Source of the DNA: Affinundibacterium nitidum
Lineage (GTDB): Bacteria > Pseudomonadota > Gammaproteobacteria > Burkholderiales > Burkholderiaceae_D
DNA length: 64,000 nucleotides
NCBI RefSeq assembly: GCF_014284155.1
Contig: NZ_JACOFZ010000007.1
Coordinates: forward strand, 91,850-155,849
Direction of reading: 5' to 3'
Positions 1-8,376 of this stretch are shown here, piece by piece. Every line of letters starts with the position of its first letter. Position 1 is the first letter of the stretch. A model generated the notes under the pieces. It was not told the origin of the DNA. It saw nothing but the letters and a program-made list of their open reading frames with translations, and searched no databases. The translations under genes were made by a program, and so were the position numbers.

Positions 1-1
1 G

Positions 2-1774
2 TTTAGTTACAGCGCTGGCATCTGGCATCGCAATTGGCGCATGCATATTCCCTATTATGGAGGTAGCGGTCACTTTACGTCGATTCCCTACGTATCTGTG
101 CTGCGCGGCGAAGTATCGAACGAAGTATTTCGGGATAAGTATGTGTTGATCGGTGCCACAGCTCAAGGTATGGCCGATGCTTTTCCAACACCGGTCACCT
201 CAACAGAAGGAGTTTTATCCGGTGTTGAAATCAATGCCAATATCTTAGCGAGCTTACTCGACCAACGTAGCATTATGCCCGCCAACAATGCGCAAACGCT
301 GGCCTTTACCGCTTTGATTTTGCTACTGGCACTGTCGAGTTTCCTGTTTGCGTCGCCACGCATTGCGCTTATCACAGTCTTAGGTTTGACTTTGTTTTGC
401 GTGCTCAGTTGCGCCTTACTTCTGCATTTCGGATACTGGATTGCGCCCGGTGCCTCTATCGTGGTTTTGATCATCGCTTATCCGCTTTGGGGCTGGCGTC
501 GCCTTGAGGCCGCCATCGTTTTCCTTGGTCAAGAATTTGTCTTGCTAGATCAAGAACCCAATCTATTACCGGAACCAAACGTCGAAATTGCTTCCAAAGA
601 CGGCATCCCCAGCCCAGCGCAAACACAAATTCAAGATCGGCTAGAACGTCATATTCAAGCGATGCGAGCGGCCGTACGGCGCGTACGAGACTTGCGTCAA
701 TTTGTGACCGATAGCCTGCACAGCCTGCCCGATGCAACGATGGTGACCACGATTGATGGCAATGTGGTTTTGACCAATCCTGCTGCAGTGGAATACTTTA
801 AAAGCATAGGCATGCCGCATGTAATCGATACCTTGGTCCCCTATCTATTCTCAAATATGAGCCAGCCTCATACCGAGTATTTAGTGCAACCACAACAGTT
901 TAGTTGGTGGCATATTCTCGACCTCGATCAAACTGAATTGCTGAGCAAAGGTGTTGAAGTCGAAGACCCGAAAGGCCGCGATCTGATTATCAAGAGTGCC
1001 CCCTGCTACACCAGCAAAAAAGTCTTGATCGGTTGGATCATCAGCTTGATCGACATCTCCGAAATTCGCCAAGCAGAGCGTCGTCGTGATGAGATGCTGC
1101 ATTTCATTTCTCACGATATGCGAGCCCCGCAAGCATCGATTTTGGCTTTGATCGAGATGCAAAAAAATCCCGATACGGCAATTGAACATCAAGAGTTTTT
1201 GAAACGCATAGAAAAAGCATCCAATACCACCTTAAGTCTCGCGGATAGTTTTGTACATCTCGCCCATGCGGAGGCGACCGAATATCGCTTCCAAGAGGTC
1301 GACTTACAAGATCTCTTGATCGACGCCACAGAAGAAATGTGGACCTTGGCGAAAAATAAACGGATCACCTTACACAATGACATTCCTGAGGGTGAATATC
1401 CGGTACGCGTAGACCGCAGCTTGATGACCCGCGTTCTGACCAATCTCTTATCCAACGCGATCAAATACAGTCCGACCGATACCACCGTGACCTGCAGCTT
1501 AGGCTTCACCACACGAAATCTGAACGACTATGTGGTGTGTACGATTCAAGACCAAGGCTACGGCATTGCCCGTGCTGATCAAAGCCGTTTATTCCAACGC
1601 TTCCAACGTTTTAGCTTTGGACGCGGTCCCGATCAAATCAAAAATGATGGCGTTGGCCTCGGGATGGTATTTGTGAAAACCGTCATCGACCGCCACTTTG
1701 CGCAAATTCGCTTTACCAGCATCCCTGGCGAAGGCACCTGCTTTACCATCGAAATTCCAGCAAATGGTATCTAA
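2..1774 (+). CDS. CHASE2-domain sensor histidine kinase, 5' end outside the window
   Basis: The frame is open from base 2 with no stop before the first ATG at 41, so the N-terminus lies upstream of the window. The visible 590 residues begin in the C-terminal part of a CHASE2 extracellular sensor domain (RDKYVLIGATA, then GVLSGVEINANILASLL). About three hydrophobic segments follow (roughly residues 110-180), then a linker, a PAS-like domain (about 245-350) and a HisKA domain with the H-box HFISHDMRAP, phospho-acceptor His near residue 371. The HATPase_c domain shows an N-box (NLLSNAIKYSPTD), G1 (DQGYGIA) and G2 (GVGLGMVFV). It should autophosphorylate at the inner membrane in response to a periplasmic signal. 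No response regulator is visible here, so its partner may lie upstream. The ligand cannot be read from the sequence. Confidence 0.92.
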   Translation, partial: FSYSAGIWHRNWRMHIPYYGGSGHFTSIPYVSVLRGEVSNEVFRDKYVLIGATAQGMADAFPTPVTSTEGVLSGVEINANILASLLDQRSIMPANNAQTLAFTALILLLALSSFLFASPRIALITVLGLTLFCVLSCALLLHFGYWIAPGASIVVLIIAYPLWGWRRLEAAIVFLGQEFVLLDQEPNLLPEPNVEIASKDGIPSPAQTQIQDRLERHIQAMRAAVRRVRDLRQFVTDSLHSLPDATMVTTIDGNVVLTNPAAVEYFKSIGMPHVIDTLVPYLFSNMSQPHTEYLVQPQQFSWWHILDLDQTELLSKGVEVEDPKGRDLIIKSAPCYTSKKVLIGWIISLIDISEIRQAERRRDEMLHFISHDMRAPQASILALIEMQKNPDTAIEHQEFLKRIEKASNTTLSLADSFVHLAHAEATEYRFQEVDLQDLLIDATEEMWTLAKNKRITLHNDIPEGEYPVRVDRSLMTRVLTNLLSNAIKYSPTDTTVTCSLGFTTRNLNDYVVCTIQDQGYGIARADQSRLFQRFQRFSFGRGPDQIKNDGVGLGMVFVKTVIDRHFAQIRFTSIPGEGTCFTIEIPANGI

Positions 1775-1811
1775 ATAACAATTGATTTTACTCAAGATTC
1801 GGCCCGTGTCG

Positions 1812-1840
1812 ATGAAAGCCGGCTTGAGTCGCGCTATAAT
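1812..1840 (+). promoter_or_regulatory. Candidate sigma-70 promoter of hemA
   Basis: A perfect TATAAT lies at 1835-1840, 25 bases before the hemA ATG. The hexamer 17 bases upstream (ATGAAA) is a poor -35 match. A leader of under 20 bases would follow. The -10 box is seen directly; promoter activity is inferred. Confidence 0.45.
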
Positions 1841-1864
1841 GCAGGCCTTCACTCGAAAATCATT

Positions 1865-3139
1865 ATGCAATTACTCGCCGTCGGCCTTAACCACACGACT
1901 GCACCTCTCGCTTTACGCGAGAAGGTAGCCTTCTCGCCTGAGCAAATTTCTCAGGCGGTGGTGGGCGCACGTGCATGGTTTGCGCGTAATGGTTCCCAGC
2001 AAGCTTCAGAAACGGCGGTGTTGTCGACCTGTAATCGCACTGAGTTGTATGCGGTAGCCGATGTCGCTAATCCTATCGACACCACAGCACAATTCTTAGC
2101 CGATTTTCACAAGCTGCCCTACCAAGATTTACGCCATCATCTTTACACACTGCCACAAGACAATGCCGTGCGCCACGCTTTCCGCGTAGCCTCTGGCTTG
2201 GATTCTATGGTGCTCGGTGAACCGCAGATTTTGGGACAAATGAAAGATGCCGTGCGTCAAGCCGAAGAAGCTGGTGGTCTTGGCACTTATCTGCACCAAC
2301 TGTTTCAACGCACTTTTGCGGTGGCAAAAGAAGTCAGAAGCACGACAGAAATCGGCGCACATAGCGTTTCCATGGCAGCTGCAGCCGTGCGCTTATCTCA
2401 ACGCATCTTCGATAAGATCGCCGATCAAAACATTCTGTTTATCGGCGCGGGTGAAATGATCGAATTATGCGCGACGCACTTCGCCGCACAGAATCCAAAG
2501 AACATCACCATCGCCAACCGCACCTTAGAGCGCGGTGAGAATTTGGCGAACCGATTTAACGGTAAAGCGATACGCTTAGCCGATGTACCGAACCGCTTGC
2601 ACGAGTTTGATATCGTTATCTCTTGTACCGCGTCCACCTTGCCAATTTTGGGTTTGGGCTTAGTTGAACGCGCCATCAAAGCACGTAAGCATCGCCCGAT
2701 TTTCATGGTCGACCTTGCCGTACCACGTGATATTGAATCGGAAGTGGCACAACTCGACGACGTGTTTTTGTACACCGTGGATGACTTAGCAAGCGTCGTA
2801 CAAAGCGGTTTAGAAAACCGCCATGCTGCTGTCGCGCAAGCGGAAGCAATTATCGAAACGCGCGTGCAATCGTTTATGCATTGGGTCGATGGTCGTCACG
2901 TGGTCCCTGTGATTCAAGACTTACACGAGACCAGCGAATTAGTCCGCCAACACGAACTCGAACGCGCGCGCAAAATGCTAGCCCGCGGTGAAGATGTGGA
3001 AGCTGTGCTCGAAGCACTTTCTAAAGGCATCACCGCCAAGTTCTTGCATGGCCCGCAACAGGCTTTGCATCAAGCACAAGGTGAAGAGCGCGCCCATCTG
3101 GTTCGCTTACTGCCGCAACTCTTCCGCACCAAACGTTAG
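1865..3139 (+). CDS. hemA: Glutamyl-tRNA reductase
   Basis: It reduces glutamyl-tRNA(Glu) to glutamate-1-semialdehyde with NADPH, the first committed step of C5-pathway tetrapyrrole synthesis. The 424 residues match the family length. The catalytic motif STCNRTE places the nucleophilic Cys at residue 56. [15 protein letters not shown] is the conserved signature near residue 110, and a Rossmann motif ([11 protein letters not shown]) marks the NADP domain near residue 195. The C-terminal helical dimerisation domain is complete. The next gene is prfA, a common neighbour of hemA in proteobacteria, but a 188-base gap suggests prfA could have its own promoter. HemA is often controlled by haem-dependent proteolysis; nothing in this sequence tests that. 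Confidence 0.98.
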   Translation: MQLLAVGLNHTTAPLALREKVAFSPEQISQAVVGARAWFARNGSQQASETAVLSTCNRTELYAVADVANPIDTTAQFLADFHKLPYQDLRHHLYTLPQDNAVRHAFRVASGLDSMVLGEPQILGQMKDAVRQAEEAGGLGTYLHQLFQRTFAVAKEVRSTTEIGAHSVSMAAAAVRLSQRIFDKIADQNILFIGAGEMIELCATHFAAQNPKNITIANRTLERGENLANRFNGKAIRLADVPNRLHEFDIVISCTASTLPILGLGLVERAIKARKHRPIFMVDLAVPRDIESEVAQLDDVFLYTVDDLASVVQSGLENRHAAVAQAEAIIETRVQSFMHWVDGRHVVPVIQDLHETSELVRQHELERARKMLARGEDVEAVLEALSKGITAKFLHGPQQALHQAQGEERAHLVRLLPQLFRTKR

Positions 3140-3327
3140 CTAGGCTAGTTCCATCTCAACATGGACTGGCCGACTTGTGTTTGACCTCATTTTCCCAGTT
3201 CCATACTTAAGATTTTTTCGAATCTGACGCCGGTGGTAGTGCGAATAAGACGCCACCGAATCGTGATACCAGCCAACGATTCGAACCCCAATACAATCAT
3301 CAAGCTATAGAAGATAAAGAGCACATC

Positions 3328-4407
3328 ATGAAACCATCGATGCTACAAAAATTAGATCAACTTTCCGAACGCTTGGTCGAAGTTGGTCAACTCTTGGTGC
3401 AAGAAGGCGTCACCAATGATATGGACAACTATCGCAAGCTCAATCGCGAACATGCCGAGCTTGAACCATTGGTTGCGCTGTATAACAACTATCAACAGGC
3501 GCAAAACGACATCATCGAAGCGCAAGAGATGCTCAACGATCCTGAGATGAAAGAGTTTGCGCAAGAAGAGATCAGCGCGGCTAAAGAACGTATCGAAGGC
3601 TTGCAGCGCGATTTGCAAACCATGCTGTTGCCGAAAGACCCTAACGATGAGCGCAATATCTTGCTCGAGATTCGTGCAGGTACTGGCGGTGACGAAGCAG
3701 CCCTGTTTGCAGGCGACTTACTACGCATGTACACCCGCTTCGCAGAACGCAATCGCTGGCAAATCGAAGTGATGTCGGAGTCTGCATCTGAACTCGGCGG
3801 CTACAAAGAAGTCATCATCCGTATCGCAGGTTTTGGAGCTTACTCCAAGCTCAAATTTGAATCGGGCGGCCATCGTGTACAGCGCGTGCCAGCGACAGAA
3901 ACCCAAGGTCGTATTCACACTTCAGCATGCACCGTCGCCGTCATGCCAGAAGCCGATGAATTAGTCGACGTGGTCATTAACAACGCCGATCTCCGTATTG
4001 ATACTTTCCGCGCTTCTGGTGCCGGTGGTCAGCACATTAATAAAACAGATTCTGCAGTACGTTTGACGCATATTCCGACAGGCATTGTGGTCGAATGCCA
4101 AGACGGCCGTAGCCAACACCAAAACAAAGCACAAGCGATGCGCGTATTGGCGACCCGTATCATGGACGGCCAGTTGCGCAAGAAGCAAGCAGAAGAAGCG
4201 GCCACGCGTAAGAGCCTGATCGGCTCAGGCGACCGCAGCGAACGCATCCGCACGTACAACTATCCACAAGGCCGCATGACCGATCACCGCATCAACCTCA
4301 CTCTGTACAAACTCGATTTCATCATGGATGGTGATTTAGTGGAATTGACTAATGCTTTGGTGGCGGAACATCAGGCGGAGTTGTTGGCTAGTTTGGGCGA
4401 TGATTAA
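3328..4407 (+). CDS. prfA: Peptide chain release factor 1
   Basis: RF1 reads UAA and UAG stop codons and triggers peptidyl-tRNA hydrolysis on the ribosome. At 359 residues it is the usual length. The codon-recognition tripeptide PAT is seen in [10 protein letters not shown], and the peptidyl-transferase motif GAGGQ puts GGQ at residues 233-235, the same numbering as in E. coli. The surrounding [16 protein letters not shown] is the class I release-factor signature. The start ATG follows a purine-rich stretch (AAGATAAAGAG). The methyltransferase gene prmC (hemK), which modifies the GGQ glutamine and often follows prfA, is not next to it here. Confidence 0.98.
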   Translation: MKPSMLQKLDQLSERLVEVGQLLVQEGVTNDMDNYRKLNREHAELEPLVALYNNYQQAQNDIIEAQEMLNDPEMKEFAQEEISAAKERIEGLQRDLQTMLLPKDPNDERNILLEIRAGTGGDEAALFAGDLLRMYTRFAERNRWQIEVMSESASELGGYKEVIIRIAGFGAYSKLKFESGGHRVQRVPATETQGRIHTSACTVAVMPEADELVDVVINNADLRIDTFRASGAGGQHINKTDSAVRLTHIPTGIVVECQDGRSQHQNKAQAMRVLATRIMDGQLRKKQAEEAATRKSLIGSGDRSERIRTYNYPQGRMTDHRINLTLYKLDFIMDGDLVELTNALVAEHQAELLASLGDD

Positions 4408-4445
4408 AGTTTAGAATTGCCTCGAGCGCTCTTTCAATAGATAAG

Positions 4446-4478
4446 GTGCGCTCCGGGGCTGCTCCATTGGTAGCGCAC
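4446..4478. other. Intergenic hairpin between prfA and the HD-domain gene
   Basis: GTGCGCT (4446-4452) pairs with AGCGCAC (4472-4478) around a GC-rich 19-base loop. No T-run follows, so an intrinsic terminator is not supported. It could be a weak terminator or simply structured DNA. Confidence 0.35.
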
Positions 4479-4587
4479 GTCAGTTAGGCGAAGACACTGG
4501 GTAAGCTTGATACATTTCATATTGAAGAACTAGTTGGCGTTTTCGCCCTGTACCACTCAAAATTAAATTTACTTCTTCAAGCCACTT

Positions 4588-5208
4588 ATGCAAACCAATC
4601 CACTCATTCAAAGACTCACTTTTTTGAGTGAAATTGATCGCCTAAAATCAGTCATTCGGCAATCTCCGATACTTGACCAAAGCCGTAAGGAAAACAGCGC
4701 GGAACACTCTTGGCACGTAGCCATGTTCGCATTGCTCTTGCAGGATTATGCAAGCAGCAGCGTCAACATTGAACGCGTTATTAAGATGCTCCTCATCCAC
4801 GACGTAGTCGAAGTCGACGTCGGAGATACGCCTATTCATGGAGGTTCATCACCAGACGAACAACATTACCTTGAAACTCAGGCGGCCAATCGGCTCTTTG
4901 GTCTACTCCCCAAAGAGCAGGCTGCAGAGCTCTTGGCGCTATGGCACGAATTTGAAGAGGCACAGTCTGAAGATGCACTATTCGCAAAAGCATTAGATCG
5001 AATACAACCATTGCTCGCCAATGTTAGCACCGGCGGTGGGACTTGGACCGAAAGCAATGTCACACTCGAACAGGTGTTACAGCGGTACGGTCCTACGATT
5101 GAGCGCGGATGTCCTGCGCTATGGAGTATCTGCAAGCAATTGTCTGAAGAACACTTTGCAATATCCAAACATCCAACGACTACGACCACATCGACTTCAA
5201 TGAAGTAG
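4588..5208 (+). CDS. HD-domain phosphohydrolase, YfbR/HDDC2-like
   Basis: This 206-residue protein has the HD-domain metal-binding pattern: ENSAEHSWHVAMFALLL (first His), then LLIHDVVEVDVGDTPIHG (the HD pair and nearby acidic residues), with a later Asp in LDRIQPL. This layout is typical of the YfbR/HDDC2 group, whose characterised members are 5'-deoxynucleotidases acting on dNMPs. The substrate here is inferred only from that resemblance. It is cytosolic with no signal peptide. The gene stands alone between prfA and small unknown genes, with 180 bases upstream that contain a GTGCGCT/AGCGCAC hairpin. The C-terminus ends in a Thr/Ser-rich tail that is unlikely to be structured. Confidence 0.85.
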   Translation: MQTNPLIQRLTFLSEIDRLKSVIRQSPILDQSRKENSAEHSWHVAMFALLLQDYASSSVNIERVIKMLLIHDVVEVDVGDTPIHGGSSPDEQHYLETQAANRLFGLLPKEQAAELLALWHEFEEAQSEDALFAKALDRIQPLLANVSTGGGTWTESNVTLEQVLQRYGPTIERGCPALWSICKQLSEEHFAISKHPTTTTTSTSMK

Positions 5209-5307
5209 TTTAAGAAACTTGGCAAAAAGATCTTTGATGTGTAATTCAAGGGTTCGACGATCAATGGTTTAGAGTGCACCATTTAATCTTTTAAGTTAGG
5301 TCTGTAG

Positions 5308-5847
5308 ATGCCACAACGCCATTTCTTCGCAACAGCTGACGATCTGTTGTCTTTGTTCGAGCTAGTTGAGAAAAAACATAGTATTTGCTATGTACTTACG
5401 GGCCTTTTCGATCAACAGGAACGAACCAATTTCACCACCGGAACCTCATTACCAACGCTTCGAGCTACTGCGAAAGAATCGTCATTAATGTGTCCAACAT
5501 ACTTAGTTATGCTGAAGAATTTGGCCATCAATGTACGGAGCGTCGTGCAAACAGATGGCAGTGTTCTATACTCGGTTGATCAACTATTGAATCCCGATAG
5601 CATTACATTTACTCATGGTGGAATGTTTTCTCATGAAGTCCTCATCTCAGGGAGAGTTGCAACTGTATCTAGCACACCAACATCGAGATCACTACACTCG
5701 ACCTTTTCCAATGCGATCGCAAAACTCTTCACCCGCGTGAATACGTTTTATGTTGGACCAGTTGCCCTGGGTCTACTTCGCCAAGGATGTCGCCTTACAA
5801 ATGCCGTGCAATCGCCACAGGAATTCGACCTCGAAAAACCGATCTAA
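5308..5847 (+). CDS. Conserved hypothetical protein, 179 residues
   Basis: No characterised family is recognised with confidence. The protein is cytosolic-looking: no signal peptide or membrane segment. The C-terminal stretch, with FYVGPVALGLLRQGCRLT followed by QSPQEFDL, looks like a conserved motif of uncharacterised proteobacterial proteins. The preceding part (residues 60-140) is predicted mostly beta. It begins 100 bases after the HD-domain gene on the same strand with only a weak ribosome site (TTAGGTCTGTAG). Base composition is similar to the neighbours. It may be co-transcribed with the HD gene, but nothing shows this. Confidence 0.7.
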   Translation: MPQRHFFATADDLLSLFELVEKKHSICYVLTGLFDQQERTNFTTGTSLPTLRATAKESSLMCPTYLVMLKNLAINVRSVVQTDGSVLYSVDQLLNPDSITFTHGGMFSHEVLISGRVATVSSTPTSRSLHSTFSNAIAKLFTRVNTFYVGPVALGLLRQGCRLTNAVQSPQEFDLEKPI

Positions 5848-6032
5848 CCCTTTGGAGCCTGTGCAACTCGCTCTATTCGAACTCGACTCACCAATCATGA
5901 ATCCATTTCAAATCGGTTCAAATTTCGTTGAACCGTTAATGCCAGTCTATATCGATTTAGAATCAATGGGTTGAATAGAAAGTGTGAAGTTATCAACTAC
6001 AACCGACTCTACATCGAACTAAGGAGATTTCT

Positions 6033-6503
6033 ATGCAAAGTGTTATCCACCAACTGAAAGCGTTCTGTAAACTCTTCTCGCCAAAATTTCGTCAGTCTCG
6101 TGCCGAACGCTCACAGAAATCATTGTGGATTGCGGCCGTATTCGCCTTGATCTCCTCACTAGCCATTGCTCAGGTTCCAACGCAAGCGACTGTAAGTGCC
6201 TCAGAGGTGCTAGGCACATGGAAAGTAGATCTACGTCCGACCCCAGATGCCGCGCCCTACTTTCAAGAATTTGTCGTAACAAAGATTAACCCCAACAACA
6301 CCTTTGAAGGCACGTTCTACGGCGCACCGATCACCCAAGGAAGAATCAATACAACGTGGGGAGCGGTACGCATCGCATTTGTTACCGCAGACCAGTCTGG
6401 CCCCTACAATCATTCTGCCGTGCTCAAAGGAGGTCATATGGAAGGCCTTACCAACTCAACTGGACGCGAATTTCTTGCTTATTGGTCTGCGGTAAAGCAA
6501 TGA
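6033..6503 (+). CDS. Exported hypothetical protein
   Basis: The start is set by a strong Shine-Dalgarno (AAGGAG, about eight bases upstream). Residues 1-46 look like a signal peptide with an unusually long, basic n-region, a hydrophobic core (WIAAVFALISSLAIA) and a likely cleavage site near AIAQ. The mature ~110-residue domain begins VLGTWKVDLRP and is rich in beta-type and aromatic residues, as in small lipocalin-like or heme-free beta-barrel folds. That comparison is only structural intuition. No catalytic motif is seen. It stands alone, with a downstream convergent gene. Confidence 0.72.
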   Translation: MQSVIHQLKAFCKLFSPKFRQSRAERSQKSLWIAAVFALISSLAIAQVPTQATVSASEVLGTWKVDLRPTPDAAPYFQEFVVTKINPNNTFEGTFYGAPITQGRINTTWGAVRIAFVTADQSGPYNHSAVLKGGHMEGLTNSTGREFLAYWSAVKQ

Positions 6504-6657
6504 TGGGTAGATGCAATATTACGTAACAAGAACCCTCGCAGAAAATAAGTCAATTTCACTTAAATGAACTTTAATCTGCGCGAGTTGCCGTCACAAAATA
6601 GGAGGCGTCTGAGATCCGCTTACCTAAGAGAAATTCGCAATGCACTAGGCACCACTT

Positions 6658-7134
6658 TCACTCCTTCTCAGGAGGCCATCGCTTCACTTCAATCAGCATC
6701 GTCGCCCCATCACTCTTACGCTTATGATCAAGACGCACGCTCAAATCCTTTTCAAGAAAGCTGCTTTCATAAATATTGATACTAATGTCTTGTAAATTCA
6801 CTTGCACATTTGGTTCAAACGGGTCTTTCCCCTGCAAACAGGCCAAAATGCGTCTGAAATTCATCTCTGGAAACTCGGTCGACGAATGGCGCGACAGATA
6901 GGTGCAAAAAGCTTTCGCTCCCTCACTTTGATCGTGAGAACAACTTTTCTCCCCTATCGAGATCGTGTTGCCCGTTTTTCTCACGCCCCAGAACGTCGTC
7001 AATTCGACAAAGCTCGGTTTTCCTTCAATGCTTGAGTTCGCAAATTGACTTAAGTTTGTACACAACTCTTGATTACTGGCGCAGACCGGAAGCGATACTA
7101 GAATCAGTAAGGACAAAAACATAGGGCGTTTCAA
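6658..7134 (-). CDS. Exported hypothetical protein with TTG start
   Basis: A signal peptide is evident (KRPMFLSLLILVSLPVCAS) followed by a ~138-residue mature region with four or five Cys, consistent with disulphides in the periplasm. The TTG at 7134 is chosen because GGAG lies six bases upstream of it. The nearest in-frame ATG (7122) would leave a truncated n-region and no ribosome site. No family is recognised; the C-terminal half (VQVNLQDISINIYE...) appears beta-rich. It lies just downstream of sigZ on the same strand (44-base gap), so it may be read through from that operon. Confidence 0.68.
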   Translation of the reverse strand: MKRPMFLSLLILVSLPVCASNQELCTNLSQFANSSIEGKPSFVELTTFWGVRKTGNTISIGEKSCSHDQSEGAKAFCTYLSRHSSTEFPEMNFRRILACLQGKDPFEPNVQVNLQDISINIYESSFLEKDLSVRLDHKRKSDGATMLIEVKRWPPEKE

Positions 7135-7178
7135 AACATGCTCCGAATGATGATTGATAATCTACACTGTAATCTAAA

Positions 7179-7742
7179 TCAACAAGCTTTAACACACTTT
7201 GTATTCGGAAAATAATCACTGACCACACCATCCTGCATCTCCACATGGCAGCATTTCAATACCTTATCTTTCAACATGCTGCGTGCGCGGCTGACGCGAC
7301 TCTTGATTGCCGATAGGCTGACACCTTCACGCTCTGCAAGTTCACGCATTCCTATGCCATCGAGCTCGCTTGCCAATAAGCTGTCGCGATAGATCGGCGC
7401 GAGTTGCTCGGCAAATGGTCGCAGGCAGAGTGCGAGTTTGCTATGCAGTTCTAGTTCATTTTCTTCTGATATCCAATGCGATTCGTCGAGTTCGACATGG
7501 GGTTCTGCTTGCGCACGATAGTGATCAATCACGGTCGTGCGCGCCGCAGTGTAAAGCCATGCAGTGACATTCGCAATCGTCTTTCCGGAGCGATGCGACT
7601 GCAGCGCTTTGACAAAAATATCTTGTAGCAGATCGTCTGCCACACTCGCATCAGATACATGGCGTCGCAAGAAACTGCGCAACTGCTGGCGCAAGGCTAG
7701 GTAGGCGGTTCCGAGCTCAGGTGATGTAGCTGCAGCAAGCAA
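7179..7742 (-). CDS. sigZ: ECF RNA polymerase sigma factor, SigZ-like, with Cys-rich tail
   Basis: Region 2 (DLLQDIFVKAL and the AWLYTAARTTVIDHYR stretch) and region 4 with its helix-turn-helix (MRELAEREGVSLSAIKSRVSRARSML) identify a sigma-70 family ECF factor of 187 residues. The C-terminal ~25 residues (from KCCHVEMQDG to TKCVKAC) hold four Cys and a His, a feature I associate with SigZ-type factors and which could bind metal. The start is TTG at 7742: AAGGAG sits five bases upstream, right after the arsI stop, and no ATG fits. The ten-base gap to arsI indicates an operon. No anti-sigma gene is adjacent, so the Cys tail may itself sense thiol-reactive metals; that is inference. Confidence 0.85.
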   Translation of the reverse strand: MLAAATSPELGTAYLALRQQLRSFLRRHVSDASVADDLLQDIFVKALQSHRSGKTIANVTAWLYTAARTTVIDHYRAQAEPHVELDESHWISEENELELHSKLALCLRPFAEQLAPIYRDSLLASELDGIGMRELAEREGVSLSAIKSRVSRARSMLKDKVLKCCHVEMQDGVVSDYFPNTKCVKAC

Positions 7743-7751
7743 GGGGACTCC

Positions 7752-8249
7752 TTAGCAGCAAGAAGATTTGGTCGCCGTAGCCTGCTTAGGCACACAGCAA
7801 TTGCCGGCTGCTTTTTCTTCCGCATTGCTCATCACGGGAATGCAGCACGCTGTAGAGTCGGGCGCATGGTCGTCACCAAATTCGACAGCGTCGGCCATCG
7901 TAAAATAATGTTCCCATGCGAGGCCTTGTGGGTCGAGCGTCCAATGCTTTTCGCTCTTCGCATAACAGCAAGTGGCGTTTGATTGATCAATACTTTGTCC
8001 TTGCGATGCGGCATCTGCCAGGGCCTTTAATTCCGCCAACTCTTCTGCTGTATCAACCTGCATGCCGAAATGATTCAAGCCGACGGTGTGGCCTCGCTTC
8101 GAAATCGCAAAGTTGATGCGCGGATCGTCCAACATCCATTTCGCATAATCCGCTTGTTGCTTACTCGGTGCCTGTCCAAACAATTTGCTGTAGAAGGCAA
8201 TATTGGTATCTAAGTCGTCTACTGATACGTGTACATGAAAGCGTTTCAT
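7752..8249 (-). CDS. arsI: ArsI/CadI-family metalloenzyme (C-As lyase-like dioxygenase)
   Basis: A vicinal-oxygen-chelate fold protein of 165 residues starting MKRFHVHVSVDDLDTNIAFY. Metal ligands fit the family: His in the first strand, His in LNHFGMQV and Glu in LAWEHYF. The vicinal pair in ATCCYAKSEKHW corresponds to the Cys pair that binds trivalent organoarsenicals in ArsI. The tail carries three more CC pairs and ends SSCC. ArsI cleaves the C-As bond of methylarsenite using Fe(II) and O2; CadI relatives are induced by cadmium. A good ribosome site (AGGAGAATCC) precedes the ATG. Unusually, no arsR repressor, arsenite pump or arsC is next to it; instead the SigZ-like sigma factor follows. 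Confidence 0.9.
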   Translation of the reverse strand: MKRFHVHVSVDDLDTNIAFYSKLFGQAPSKQQADYAKWMLDDPRINFAISKRGHTVGLNHFGMQVDTAEELAELKALADAASQGQSIDQSNATCCYAKSEKHWTLDPQGLAWEHYFTMADAVEFGDDHAPDSTACCIPVMSNAEEKAAGNCCVPKQATATKSSCC

Positions 8250-8296
8250 TGGATTCTCCTATTGAATTGTCGATTCATCGATATGATGTACTGGTA

Positions 8297-8324
8297 TAGA
8301 CGTCGCTTGTGCAAAAAGGTCGCA
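8297..8324 (-). promoter_or_regulatory. Candidate ECF-type promoter upstream of arsI-sigZ
   Basis: On the minus strand TGCGACC (8324-8318) and CGTCTA (8302-8297) are separated by 15 bases, matching the general form of ECF promoters (GAAC/GACC-like -35, CGTC-type -10). Initiation would fall about 40 bases before the arsI ATG. This suggests autoregulation by the sigma factor; it is inference from motif spacing only. Confidence 0.4.
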
Positions 8325-8376
8325 AAAAAATCGCTTTCGATTACAATGATATTTTTTTATCAACGTCATTCAGCCG

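Noticed and set aside
4446-4478. Compact GC-rich stem that looked like a tRNA fragment
   Set aside because: It has no D-, anticodon- or T-arm pattern and no CCA-type acceptor, so it is only a hairpin.
5750-5974. 74-codon frame overlapping the end of the 179-residue hypothetical gene
   Set aside because: It overlaps in another frame and has no ribosome site; the better-supported gene covers most of it.
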